Below are positions 7,901 to 15,858 of a stretch of 64,000 nt of DNA, one piece after another; positions within the stretch are counted from its first letter, which is position 1; each line of letters opens with the position of its first letter. The translations under genes and the position numbers were made by a program. The stretch spans positions 62,001 to 126,000 of the forward strand of contig NZ_JADYWU010000001.1 in NCBI RefSeq assembly GCF_015864665.1. Reading direction: 5' to 3'. This stretch comes from Salinibacterium sp. SWN167. Lineage in GTDB: Bacteria; Actinomycetota; Actinomycetes; Actinomycetales; Microbacteriaceae. The notes below the pieces were generated by a model that did not search any database, was not told where the DNA came from, and saw nothing but the letters and a program-made list of their open reading frames with translations.

Positions 7901-9102
7901 CAACCACCCCCGCTGCCGCCGGAGTGTGCCCCTTCACCGGGCGCTCCTCGGCACTTCCGCTCGACGGCAACCCGCACGTTCCCACCCCGGCTCTCGCCGA
8001 ATTCCGCGAGAACGGCCCGGCCACGCCGATTCGTTTCGCCGATGACCACGAAGGCCTGCTCGTCACCCAGTTCGGGATGGCGCAGGCAGTGCTCGAGGAT
8101 CCGCGCTTTACGCAGAACCCTCGCCGCTTTCTCCTGGGACCGCCCGAGGGCGAAGTCCACGACGTTGATCAGCAAGCGAAGGATGCCCTGGCCGTCGCCG
8201 ACATCCTCTCTCTCGATGGCGACCAGCACCGTCGCATCCGCCGTTCGGTCACCGCTCGCTTCTCGGTGAAGGCCGCCCGCGGACGTCGTGAAGCGGTGCG
8301 CGGTTTCGTCACCGAAACGCTCGACGCCTTCTTGGCCGGCCCCAACCCCGGCAACGTGACCACCGACCTCGCCACCCCCATCTCGGTGCGGAGCCACTGC
8401 CTCGTTCTCGGTGTACCCGACAGCCACGTGCAACTCTTCGGCGACACCTTCGCTAAGCCGACCACGACGCAACGCAAGTTCGATGTCATCCGCGAACTTC
8501 TCGAACTCGTCCGTCTCTCCCCCGGCGACAACGTCTTTAGCGACCTCATCGCCTCTGACCTCACTGCAGCCGAAGTGGAAGGACTCGCGTGGGTGCTGTC
8601 CGTCTCCGGTCGCGACTCGGTGGCCTACATGATCTCGATGTCGGTTTTGACACTCTTGAAGCACCCGGAACAGTGGGAACTGCTCAAGCGCGAACCCGAA
8701 CTTCTGCCGGGCGCAATTGAAGAGCTCGTTCGCTACAACACGATGTTCCTCACCGTCTTCAGCCGGACAGCGCTTGAGGACATGGAAATTCAGGGCGTGA
8801 CGATCCCGAAGGGGCAATCCGTGACGGTTTCCCCCGTGGGCGCTAACCGTGACCCGGAGCGGTTCGACGACCCCTCGACCTTCGACATCACACGCGACTC
8901 TGCCGGCCACCTCGGCTTCAGCCACGGCCCCCACGGTTGTGTCGGGCAGCAGTTCGCGCGCGTGCAAATTACCGAAGCACTCACACAGCTCTTGACGCGC
9001 GTGCCCGATCTCACGCTGATCGATGCCGAGTTCGAGTCGCCCTATCCGCTCGCGTCATACCTGCCCACCTACGAAGCGCCACCGGTTAACGTCATCTGGT
9101 AG
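7897..9102 (+). CDS. Cytochrome P450 (class I)
   Basis: A 401-residue soluble P450. The heme-thiolate signature FSHGPHGCVG has Cys348 as axial ligand. The K-helix ExxR is ELVR. The I-helix oxygen-activation motif is SGRDS (residues 237-241) in place of the usual AGxDT, keeping the acid-alcohol pair. An AGGAGG precedes the start by 5 bases, and the gene overlaps the reductase by 4 bases. Reaction and substrate cannot be read from the sequence. The setting among rhamnoside uptake and degradation genes suggests O-demethylation of a methylated sugar or oxidation of a glycoside aglycone. It is convergent with a LacI gene, 29 bases away. Confidence 0.93.
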   Translation: MTTTPAAAGVCPFTGRSSALPLDGNPHVPTPALAEFRENGPATPIRFADDHEGLLVTQFGMAQAVLEDPRFTQNPRRFLLGPPEGEVHDVDQQAKDALAVADILSLDGDQHRRIRRSVTARFSVKAARGRREAVRGFVTETLDAFLAGPNPGNVTTDLATPISVRSHCLVLGVPDSHVQLFGDTFAKPTTTQRKFDVIRELLELVRLSPGDNVFSDLIASDLTAAEVEGLAWVLSVSGRDSVAYMISMSVLTLLKHPEQWELLKREPELLPGAIEELVRYNTMFLTVFSRTALEDMEIQGVTIPKGQSVTVSPVGANRDPERFDDPSTFDITRDSAGHLGFSHGPHGCVGQQFARVQITEALTQLLTRVPDLTLIDAEFESPYPLASYLPTYEAPPVNVIW

Positions 9103-9131
9103 CGTTCGCCCCCGATCATCCCGCGCCGCGG

Positions 9132-10154
9132 CTACATCGAGTCGATAGCGCTTGCTGAGGTGGAGCGGCGTACGACCAGCTCCGGCTGGAAGACAACGTG
9201 ACGCGCGGCCATGTCGGGCGCTTCAACTTCTTCAAGCAAAATCTCTAGTGCGGTGTGCCCGATCATTCCTGCTGGCTGACGGATTGACGACAGCGGGACC
9301 ACTGCGGCCGAGGCAAAGTCGATGTCGTCGTAGCCGATAAGGGCGATGTCTTCGGGAACCCGCACATCCGACCCCTGCAGCATGAGCGCTTGTAAAACGC
9401 CCATGGCTACCAAATCGTTGGCGGCGAAAACGGCGTCGGGCCGTTCGGTGCGCGCGGCGATGCTCGCGCCTGCCTTGCGACCAGCGATGACGCTGAGCGA
9501 GTCAAGGTCAATCACCTCAAGGGTGACACCATCATGTTCGCGCACGGCAAGTCGAGCGCCTTCGAGACGGTCGGCAACTTGGTGGATCGAGAGCGGGCCA
9601 CCCACGAAAACGATGCGAGTGCGGCCTTCGGCGATCAAATGCTCCACGGCCATTCGGCCGCCTGCCACGTCATCCACTGTGACCGAACTGAAGCTGCGGT
9701 CGGGGCTTGCCCGGTCGACAAGAACGGCAGGAATGCCGCGATCACGCAGCGCCGTCAACCGTGGCGTGATCTCACCGATCGGCGAGATCAGGACGCCGTG
9801 GGAACGTTGCTGTTCGAAGAGGTCGAGATAGGCGAGCTCGCGCGAAGGGTCTTCGTCACTGTTGCCCAAGATGATCGAAAGACCCTCTTTGCCAGCGCGG
9901 GTTTCGGCACCGCGAGCGACATCCGTGAAAAAGGGGTTGCGCACGTCGAGGACGACGAGGCCTACCGTTTTGCTGTGGCCATCGCGCAGTTGGCGGGCGG
10001 CGTCGTTGCGAACGAACCCGAGGGCCTCGATGGCCCGCTGCACCTTCTTGACGGTGGCCGGCGCGACCTTGGCCGGATGGTTCATGACGTTCGAGACCGT
10101 TCCGACGGAAACGCCTGCGTGCTGAGCGACATCTTTGACGCTAACGGTACTCAT
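9132..10154 (-). CDS. LacI-family transcriptional repressor
   Basis: A 340-residue regulator. The N-terminal LacI headpiece (VKDVAQHAGVSVGTVSNVMN) and hinge are followed by a periplasmic-binding-protein-like effector domain (VGLVVLDVRNPFF, VFAANDLVAMGVL, IALIGYDDIDFASA). The ATG at 10152-10154 follows AGGAA and places the headpiece at the very N-terminus; an ATG 33 bases upstream is less likely. It lies back to back with rhaI, and the shared 208-base region holds two dyads of the TTRAANCGNTTCAA type. It is the best candidate for the repressor of rhaI, itself and the rhamnosidase/importer pair. Confidence 0.9.
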   Translation of the reverse strand: MSTVSVKDVAQHAGVSVGTVSNVMNHPAKVAPATVKKVQRAIEALGFVRNDAARQLRDGHSKTVGLVVLDVRNPFFTDVARGAETRAGKEGLSIILGNSDEDPSRELAYLDLFEQQRSHGVLISPIGEITPRLTALRDRGIPAVLVDRASPDRSFSSVTVDDVAGGRMAVEHLIAEGRTRIVFVGGPLSIHQVADRLEGARLAVREHDGVTLEVIDLDSLSVIAGRKAGASIAARTERPDAVFAANDLVAMGVLQALMLQGSDVRVPEDIALIGYDDIDFASAAVVPLSSIRQPAGMIGHTALEILLEEVEAPDMAARHVVFQPELVVRRSTSASAIDSM

Positions 10155-10190
10155 TGAATCCCATTCCTGAGGGCGAAATCGCCCCATTTT

Positions 10191-10205
10191 ATTGAATCGT
10201 TCAAT
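10191..10205 (-). promoter_or_regulatory. LacI-type operator in front of the lacI gene
   Basis: ATTGAATCGTTCAAT (10191-10205) is an inverted repeat TTGAA-TCG-TTCAA, one base shorter in the centre than the TTRAANCGNTTCAA sites elsewhere. It lies about 36 bases upstream of the lacI start, a position fitting autoregulation. Confidence 0.5.
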
Positions 10206-10226
10206 TGTGCCACGATTCGCCAGTTC

Positions 10227-10282
10227 TTGACGGAATGAGGCAAAAGAACGTATTCTCGTGGGAACGACTTAAAACGATTCAA
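10227..10282 (+). promoter_or_regulatory. rhaI promoter with LacI-type operator
   Basis: TTGACG (10227-10232), an 18-base spacer and TATTCT (10251-10256) form a promoter with the same -10 hexamer as the one at 1135. The predicted start near 10263 is followed by TTAAAACGATTCAA (10269-10282), matching TTRAANCGNTTCAA in every position. The leader to the rhaI start is about 100 bases. Confidence 0.6.
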
Positions 10283-10362
10283 TGACGAGTTGATGAGTGA
10301 GGCGTCTCGTTCTCCGCATCGGAGGGCGAGACGCGGCACTCCGCAGAACAAAGGACCCAGCA

Positions 10363-11529
10363 GTGACTAGCTTCAGCTCCATCGCCACCCGCCTCGAAGA
10401 GCAGGCCATCGAACTCCCCTCCTGGGCCTTTGGTAACTCGGGCACACGATTCAAAGTTTTCGGAACCCCCGGAACGCCTCGCACCCCCGAAGAGAAGATT
10501 GCGGATGCGGCTCAGGTCAACAAATACACGGCACTGTCGCCGACTGTCGCCCTCCACATCCCGTGGGACAAGGTCGATGACTACAGCGCCCTGCGCCGCT
10601 TCGCTCAGGACCACGGCGTTGACCTAGGAACGGTGAACTCAAACACGTTCCAAGACGATGACTACAAGTTCGGTTCACTCACCCACGTCGACCCCACAAT
10701 TCGCCAGAAGGCCATTGACCACCACTTCGAGTGCATCGACGTGATGGATCAGACGGGCTCGCGCGACCTCAAGATCTGGCTTGCTGACGGCTCAAACTAC
10801 CCCGGCCAGGCCGACATCCGTGGTCGCCAGGATCGTCTTGCCGACTCGCTTGAGCAGATTTACGCCCGCCTCGGTGAAGAGCAGCGCATGGTGCTCGAGT
10901 ACAAGTTCTTCGAGCCCGCTTTTTACCACATGGATGTTCCGGACTGGGGAACCAGCTACGCCCAGGTTTCCGCCCTCGGCGAGCGCGCGCTCGTGTGCCT
11001 CGACACCGGCCACCACGCCCCCGGCACAAACATCGAGTTCATCGTGATGCAGCTGCTGCGTCTGGGCAAGCTTGGCTCGTTCGACTTCAACTCACGCTTC
11101 TACGCCGACGACGACCTCATCGTGGGCGCGGCTGACCCGTTCCAGCTGTTCCGCATCCTGTACGAAGTTGTCCGCGGCGGCGGCTATGGCACCGACAGCG
11201 GCGTGGCCTTCATGCTCGACCAGTGCCACAACGTCGAAGACAAGGTTCCCGGCCAGCTGCGTTCGGTACTCAACGTACAAGAGATGACTGCTCGCGCACT
11301 GCTCGTCGATTCGGATGCTCTCACTGCCGCGCAAGACGCCGGCGACGTTCTCGGTGCCAACGGAATTCTGATGGATGCCTTCTACACCGACGTGCGCGCT
11401 GACCTTGCTGCCTGGCGTGAGTCGCGGGGCTTGCCGGCCGACCCGATGGCGGCCTACGCGGCATCCGGTTACCAGCAGAAGATCGCCGAAGAGCGCGTTG
11501 GCGGCGTTCAGGCTGGGTGGGGAGCCTAG
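10363..11529 (+). CDS. rhaI: L-rhamnose isomerase (RhaI type)
   Basis: A 388-residue TIM-barrel sugar isomerase of the RhaI type found in Pseudomonas and actinobacteria, not the E. coli RhaA type. It interconverts L-rhamnose and L-rhamnulose. Characteristic stretches are VALHIPWDKVDDY, LEYKFFEPAFYHMDVPDWG, CLDTGHHAPGTNIEFIV and FDFNSRFYADDDLIVGAADP, which hold the divalent-metal and catalytic acidic and His residues. A GTG at 10363 is taken as the start because AAAGGA precedes it by 7 bases; the frame is open upstream to 10297 without a good ribosome site. It is the first step of the pathway completed by rhaB and rhaEW 10-15 kb away. Confidence 0.9.
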   Translation: MTSFSSIATRLEEQAIELPSWAFGNSGTRFKVFGTPGTPRTPEEKIADAAQVNKYTALSPTVALHIPWDKVDDYSALRRFAQDHGVDLGTVNSNTFQDDDYKFGSLTHVDPTIRQKAIDHHFECIDVMDQTGSRDLKIWLADGSNYPGQADIRGRQDRLADSLEQIYARLGEEQRMVLEYKFFEPAFYHMDVPDWGTSYAQVSALGERALVCLDTGHHAPGTNIEFIVMQLLRLGKLGSFDFNSRFYADDDLIVGAADPFQLFRILYEVVRGGGYGTDSGVAFMLDQCHNVEDKVPGQLRSVLNVQEMTARALLVDSDALTAAQDAGDVLGANGILMDAFYTDVRADLAAWRESRGLPADPMAAYAASGYQQKIAEERVGGVQAGWGA

Positions 11530-11577
11530 GCGGTTTAACTAGCCCGCAGCCAGCAATAATGGGGTGTACGCTAGCAC

Positions 11578-11597
11578 TTGGTTCGGTTCAATGAATC
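11578..11597 (+). promoter_or_regulatory. Operator-like dyads upstream of the second lacI gene
   Basis: TTGGTTCGGTTCAA (11578-11591) resembles the CG-centred sites, and GGTTCAATGAATC (11585-11597) overlaps it and matches GGTTCAATGAACC at 20706-20718 in 12 of 13 bases. The second dyad suggests that this LacI protein regulates both itself and the minus-strand transporter operon. Confidence 0.45.
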
Positions 11598-11616
11598 AAG
11601 GGCAGCGGAAGGCACA

Positions 11617-12666
11617 ATGGCGAACATCCGGGACGTAGCGCGGCACGCGGGAGTGTCGGCGGGTACGGTCAGTAACGTACTCAACCGCCCCAGTTACGTC
11701 AACGCTGCTACCCGCGAAAAGGTGCTCAGTTCCATCAAGGAGCTCGAGTTCGTTCCCGTCGCCAACGCACGCCAGTATCGCCCCGGCCGCGAGCGCACCC
11801 TCGGTTTTGCCCTCGCCGATATGGGCAACCCGTTCTTCGTCGATGTTGCACTCGGAGCAGAAGCTGCCGCGAAAGAGTTCGGCGTTGGTGTGATGATCGT
11901 GCACAACGGCGAAGACCCGTCCCGCGAGCAGCAGAACCTTGACTTGCTCGTGCAGCAGCGAGTGCACGGCATCATGATCACGCCAGTGGATGAACGTAAT
12001 CCCCGTCTCGAAGAACTCATCGATCGCGGCATTCCTGTCGTCTACGTCGACCGCATCTCTGGCGACCGACCGTGCTGCTCTCTTGCTACCGATGACTTCG
12101 CGGGCGGCAAGCTCGCCGGTGAACATCTGCTCGACCTTGGGCACACCCGCATCTCGTTCGTGGGAGGCTCCGCGATCTCACGCCAGGTCGATCAGCGGTT
12201 CGACGGCCTCGTCGACGCGACGACGAAGGCTGGCGTGCCGGAATCCGACATCGGTCGTATTGACGTTCCGACGTGGAAGTTCGCCGACGGCCGCAATGCC
12301 GGGCGACAGATCGCAGCACTCCCCCGCGACGAGCGCCCCACGGCCGTGTTCTGCGCCAATGACATGCTCGCCCTGGGCGTGCTTCAGGAGTTCGTGCTCG
12401 ACGGCATCGCTGTTCCCGAGGAGGTGTCGATCATCGGTTTTGACGACCTCGACTGGGCGAGCGCCGCCACCGTTCCCCTCACCACCGTGCGCCAACCACG
12501 AGAAGAGCTCGGCCGTACCGCAGTGCGGATGATTCTCGACGAGATCGAGCAGGGTGCAGCCCATGAGCACGAACACGTCATCTTCGAGCCTGAACTCATT
12601 GTGCGAGCATCCACCGGCCCGGCTCCGAAGCTACGAGACGGTGCACCAAGCGCGTTGCTGGTCTGA
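11617..12666 (+). CDS. LacI-family transcriptional repressor
   Basis: A 349-residue regulator. The headpiece is at residues 2-22 (IRDVARHAGVSAGTVSNVLN), and the effector domain has the usual blocks (LGFALADMGNPFFVD, AVFCANDMLALGVL, VSIIGFDDLDWASA). The ATG at 11617 has GGAAGG seven bases upstream. It is similar in layout to the LacI at 9132-10154 but clearly a separate protein. It follows rhaI by 87 bases and has its own operator-like region. Its last 36 bases overlap the convergent oxidoreductase gene. Confidence 0.9.
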   Translation: MANIRDVARHAGVSAGTVSNVLNRPSYVNAATREKVLSSIKELEFVPVANARQYRPGRERTLGFALADMGNPFFVDVALGAEAAAKEFGVGVMIVHNGEDPSREQQNLDLLVQQRVHGIMITPVDERNPRLEELIDRGIPVVYVDRISGDRPCCSLATDDFAGGKLAGEHLLDLGHTRISFVGGSAISRQVDQRFDGLVDATTKAGVPESDIGRIDVPTWKFADGRNAGRQIAALPRDERPTAVFCANDMLALGVLQEFVLDGIAVPEEVSIIGFDDLDWASAATVPLTTVRQPREELGRTAVRMILDEIEQGAAHEHEHVIFEPELIVRASTGPAPKLRDGAPSALLV

Positions 12667-13767
12667 TTTCTCGACGGCGTCGATAACCTTCTGAATCTCC
12701 CACGCCTCACGGAAATCAGGTGACGAGGTCGTACCCGCCGCGATCGCGTCGATGAACTTCTTGACCTCAAAAATCTTGAGTTCGTGGAGCCCGATGTTGA
12801 TGCCAGACATCGGCCATAGGTCGGCATAGTCACCGTGCCCCTCGCCGAGTTCGATCGTGCGGAAACCGTGGGTGCTGAGACCATCGGAATCGAGAGACAC
12901 TTCCAACTTGTGGCTGTCTTGTTGACTGAAACGGATCGCTCCGCGAGTGCCCGTGAGCGTGAACGAGACCTCAAAGGCTCGCCCGACTGCCACCCGACTG
13001 GCCTGCATCGAACCAATGGCGCCGTTCGCGAACTCGAGCAGCGACAACGAGTAGTCATCGTTGTCGACAACGTGACGGATGCCATCCGCGTCTTTGCGTT
13101 CGGGCACAACAATCTTCGTCATTCCGCTGACTCGCGCGACATCGCCAACGAGGTGGCGCGCGATGGAGATCATGTGCGATCCGAGGTCACCGAGCGCTCC
13201 CCCACCGGCACGCGACCGATCCGTGCGCCACGTGAACGGCACTTCAGGGTCAATCATGGTGTCGGCGCTGAAGAAGCCAGTGAAGGAGATCAGTTGCCCG
13301 AGCTCGCCGGCGTCAACGAGTTGGCGGGCGAGCGCGATGCCGGGGTTCTGCAGGTAGGTGAAACCCACCTGGGTCGTGATGCCTGCTGCTTCAGCGGCCT
13401 CGGTCATGGCGAGCGCTCCCTCAACCGTGAGCGCCAAGGGTTTCTCGCACCAGACGTGTTTGCCCGCGCGCGCTGCCGCAATCGCAACCTCTTCGTGGAA
13501 GGCGTTGGGCGTCACGATGTTAATCACGTCGATCTCGGGGTCGTTGACCACGTCCTGCCACGAGTCGGATGCTCGCTCGAAGCCGTACTGAGCGGCGGCG
13601 CTCTCCGCTCGCGCGAGGGTGGGATGAACAAGCGTGACCAGTCGCGGCTCAAGGGGCAGGTCTCCGAACACCGCGCGCACATTGCGCCACGCCATCGAAT
13701 GCTCTTTCGCCATCAACCCATCACCGATGAGCCCGATACCAATGGTTGTTACCGCCGTGCTAGTCAT
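12631..13767 (-). CDS. Gfo/Idh/MocA-family NAD(P)-dependent oxidoreductase
   Basis: A 378-residue enzyme. The N-terminal Rossmann fold has GIGLIGDGLMAKEHS (about residues 9-23). The family lysine is in the CEKPLALT motif, and a C-terminal alpha/beta dimerisation domain follows (WRTDRSRAGGGALGDLGSH with the substrate-binding His). The family oxidises or reduces sugar or cyclitol hydroxyls; the substrate is unknown here. The ATG at 13767 has GAGGAG nine bases upstream. It is the last gene of the minus-strand transporter operon, behind a 13-bp hairpin. Its C-terminus overlaps the end of the convergent lacI gene by 36 bases. Confidence 0.88.
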   Translation of the reverse strand: MTSTAVTTIGIGLIGDGLMAKEHSMAWRNVRAVFGDLPLEPRLVTLVHPTLARAESAAAQYGFERASDSWQDVVNDPEIDVINIVTPNAFHEEVAIAAARAGKHVWCEKPLALTVEGALAMTEAAEAAGITTQVGFTYLQNPGIALARQLVDAGELGQLISFTGFFSADTMIDPEVPFTWRTDRSRAGGGALGDLGSHMISIARHLVGDVARVSGMTKIVVPERKDADGIRHVVDNDDYSLSLLEFANGAIGSMQASRVAVGRAFEVSFTLTGTRGAIRFSQQDSHKLEVSLDSDGLSTHGFRTIELGEGHGDYADLWPMSGINIGLHELKIFEVKKFIDAIAAGTTSSPDFREAWEIQKVIDAVEKSDQQRAWCTVS

Positions 13768-13807
13768 GTGCTTGTTCTCCTCTTCATTAAGGAATGGGGT
13801 TAAGAAC

Positions 13808-13837
13808 GTGGGGCCACGCTTTGCAGCGTGGCCCCAC
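13808..13837 (-). terminator. Perfect 13-bp stem-loop after the binding-protein gene
   Basis: GTGGGGCCACGCT (13808-13820) pairs exactly with AGCGTGGCCCCAC (13825-13837) around a 4-base loop. It lies 22 bases past the stop of the binding-protein gene on the minus strand and before the oxidoreductase gene. There is no T-run, so it probably works as an mRNA-stabilising or partial terminator, as at 2552-2585. Confidence 0.65.
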
Positions 13838-13858
13838 CAATTCTTGCTCGCTCTCGAT

Positions 13859-14839
13859 TTAGAGAGCGGGCTCCAAGTCGTCAACGTTGTTGATGTCGAC
13901 GATGGTGTTCTCCAGCGGAACCATCTCGGGAACCGTCTCACCCTTCATCACAGAGATGAGGGTTTCGATGGCAAGCTCACCGTTGCGGAAAGGAGGCTGA
14001 AGGATCGTGCTGTACTGCTTTCCTTCGCGAATGTTGTCGAAGGCTCCGGCCTCACCGTTGATACCGACAACAACAGGAACGAAGTCGAGTCCGCTCTCCT
14101 CGAGTGCCTGCAGGAAGCCCTTGGCCATCGTGTCATCCTGAGCGTAAACGCCCTTGATCTGGTCACCGAACTTGGTGATGAGGTCGCGCGAAGCTACGAG
14201 AGCCTTCTGCTGGTCGAAGTCAGCGTTGACCGTGGCGAGGATCTCGAGGCCTGAACCCATGCTCGCGAGTTCGTCAACGAAGCCACCACTGCGGGCGATC
14301 TCGGTACCGTTTCCGGCTTGACCTGCGATGACGACGATGCCACCGGTGCTCTCGAGTGCTGCGTCGAGCTGCTGGGCGCTGATCTTGCCCTGGTCGTACT
14401 TGTCAGCACCGGCGAAGGACGCGATGAGTTCCATCGACTCGTCTCCGGCACGGGTGTCAATAGCGACGACGGGGATGCCGGCCTGCTCTGCCTTAAGCAG
14501 TCCAGGCAGGTAGCTGTTCTCGTCTGCTGGCCAGAGCAGGATGCCGTCAACACCGCGCGAAACGCAGGAGTTGAGCTGTTCTGCACCGGTCTGAGCCGAG
14601 AACTCTTCGCTGACGATGGTGAGCTCTACACCGGCTGCATCAGCAGCGGCCTGAGCGCCCTCGTTGGCAGGGGTGACGTAGGGGTGCGAATTGGCGAGTG
14701 TGACATAGCAAATGCTCTTGCCTTCGACACTGCCTGCGTCGCCGGATGCTGTGTCCGTGTCTGCGGCGGTGCAGCCTGCAACTGCGAACAGAAGCGTGGC
14801 AGCAGCCGAGGCGACGAGGATATTACGACGTGCAATCAT
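13859..14839 (-). CDS. Sugar ABC transporter binding lipoprotein (RbsB type, probable rhamnose)
   Basis: A 326-residue type I periplasmic-binding-protein-like lipoprotein. The signal peptide MIARRNILVASAAATLLFAV is followed by lipobox AVAGC (Cys23). The mature part has the RbsB blocks ICYVTLANSHPYV, GVDGILLWPADEN, PVVAIDTRAG, VYAQDDTMAKGFL and VVGINGE. It starts 4 bases inside the upstream permease (ATGA). Genome context (rhamnose catabolism, DUF4432 and cupin in the operon) suggests an RhaS-like L-rhamnose binding role, but ribose, galactofuranose or other monosaccharides cannot be excluded. Confidence 0.88.
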   Translation of the reverse strand: MIARRNILVASAAATLLFAVAGCTAADTDTASGDAGSVEGKSICYVTLANSHPYVTPANEGAQAAADAAGVELTIVSEEFSAQTGAEQLNSCVSRGVDGILLWPADENSYLPGLLKAEQAGIPVVAIDTRAGDESMELIASFAGADKYDQGKISAQQLDAALESTGGIVVIAGQAGNGTEIARSGGFVDELASMGSGLEILATVNADFDQQKALVASRDLITKFGDQIKGVYAQDDTMAKGFLQALEESGLDFVPVVVGINGEAGAFDNIREGKQYSTILQPPFRNGELAIETLISVMKGETVPEMVPLENTIVDINNVDDLEPAL

Positions 14840-15858
14840 GCGGTCCTCCTAGGAAGTGGTGTGTTTCTTGGTGCGACCCTCACGCTTCTCTGCGCGCGGG
14901 AAGATGCGCCGCCATGTCCGGAGACAATGCGGTCGAGGCTGATCAGAAGAATCAGCAGAAGGCCGGTGTAGATGGCCTGGGTGTACGACGGAACGCCGTT
15001 GTATTCGAGGGCCGTCGTGAGGGCACCGAGGGCGAGCACTCCGCCGAGGGTGGCGAGCGACGAGCCGCGGCCACCTTCAAGTCGGGTGCCACCGATGACC
15101 ACGGCGGTAATCGCAGGAATCAACATCACGGCACCAGCGACAGGAGAACCTGCGGCGGTACTCAGCGACTGCATCATCCCGGCAAGCCCGGCAAAGAAGC
15201 CCGACAGAACGAAGGATGCGGCGATGTAGCCGTTGGCGTAGATACCGCTGGAGGTGGCGGCCGAGGCATCGCTGCCCACCGCGTAGAGGTTACGACCGGT
15301 GGGAGTGAGCTTGAGCCACACGAACATCAGTACGGCAGCGATCAAGAAGATCGCCGATCGTGGCGTGAGTATCCAGAGGAAGTCAGCTGTCAACGGAAGA
15401 CCGAAGATGGGGTCTTCTGAGCTCAGCGGATACGAGTTCGTCAGCAGCAGCGCGAGTGACGCAAAGATCAGCAGTGTGGCCAAGGTCGCCACGAGCGAGT
15501 TGATCTTGAACACCACCACCATCAACGCATTGACCGCACCGATCAGGATGCCCACGGCAACTCCAGCGGCAGCGGCCGGAACGTTGCCGATGACCGGCTG
15601 CATGAAGATCGTGGTGATGCCTGCCATCGACATTATCGATCCAATAGAGAGGTCGATCTGGCCAGCGATCAGCACCGGGGTGAGGCCGAGGGCGAGAAAC
15701 CCGACAACGGTGGCCCGGTCGAGCACTGACTGAAGGGTGTTGACGGTGAGGAAGTCGTCGAGGCTCAGACCACCAAAGACGGCGACCGCAATGAGCATGA
15801 TGACCAGGCGGTACTGAACCGCACGAGTACCGAGTAGTGCGAAGTCGAAGTTTTTCAC
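14836..15858 (-). CDS. Sugar ABC transporter permease (RbsC type)
   Basis: A 340-residue membrane protein with eight to ten hydrophobic segments, including VAVFGGLSLDDFLTVNTL at the N-terminus and AVMLIPAITAVVIGGTRLEGG in the conserved C-terminal loop of the BPD_transp_2 family. It is one of two non-identical permeases in the operon, as in RhaPQ-type L-rhamnose importers. Its start overlaps the stop of the preceding permease by 4 bases. Confidence 0.9.
   Translation of the reverse strand: MKNFDFALLGTRAVQYRLVIMLIAVAVFGGLSLDDFLTVNTLQSVLDRATVVGFLALGLTPVLIAGQIDLSIGSIMSMAGITTIFMQPVIGNVPAAAAGVAVGILIGAVNALMVVVFKINSLVATLATLLIFASLALLLTNSYPLSSEDPIFGLPLTADFLWILTPRSAIFLIAAVLMFVWLKLTPTGRNLYAVGSDASAATSSGIYANGYIAASFVLSGFFAGLAGMMQSLSTAAGSPVAGAVMLIPAITAVVIGGTRLEGGRGSSLATLGGVLALGALTTALEYNGVPSYTQAIYTGLLLILLISLDRIVSGHGGASSRAQRSVRVAPRNTPLPRRTA

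Noticed and set aside
7795-8967. 390-codon open frame on the minus strand
   Set aside because: Antisense to the P450 gene, whose heme and I-helix motifs are intact; no family resemblance.
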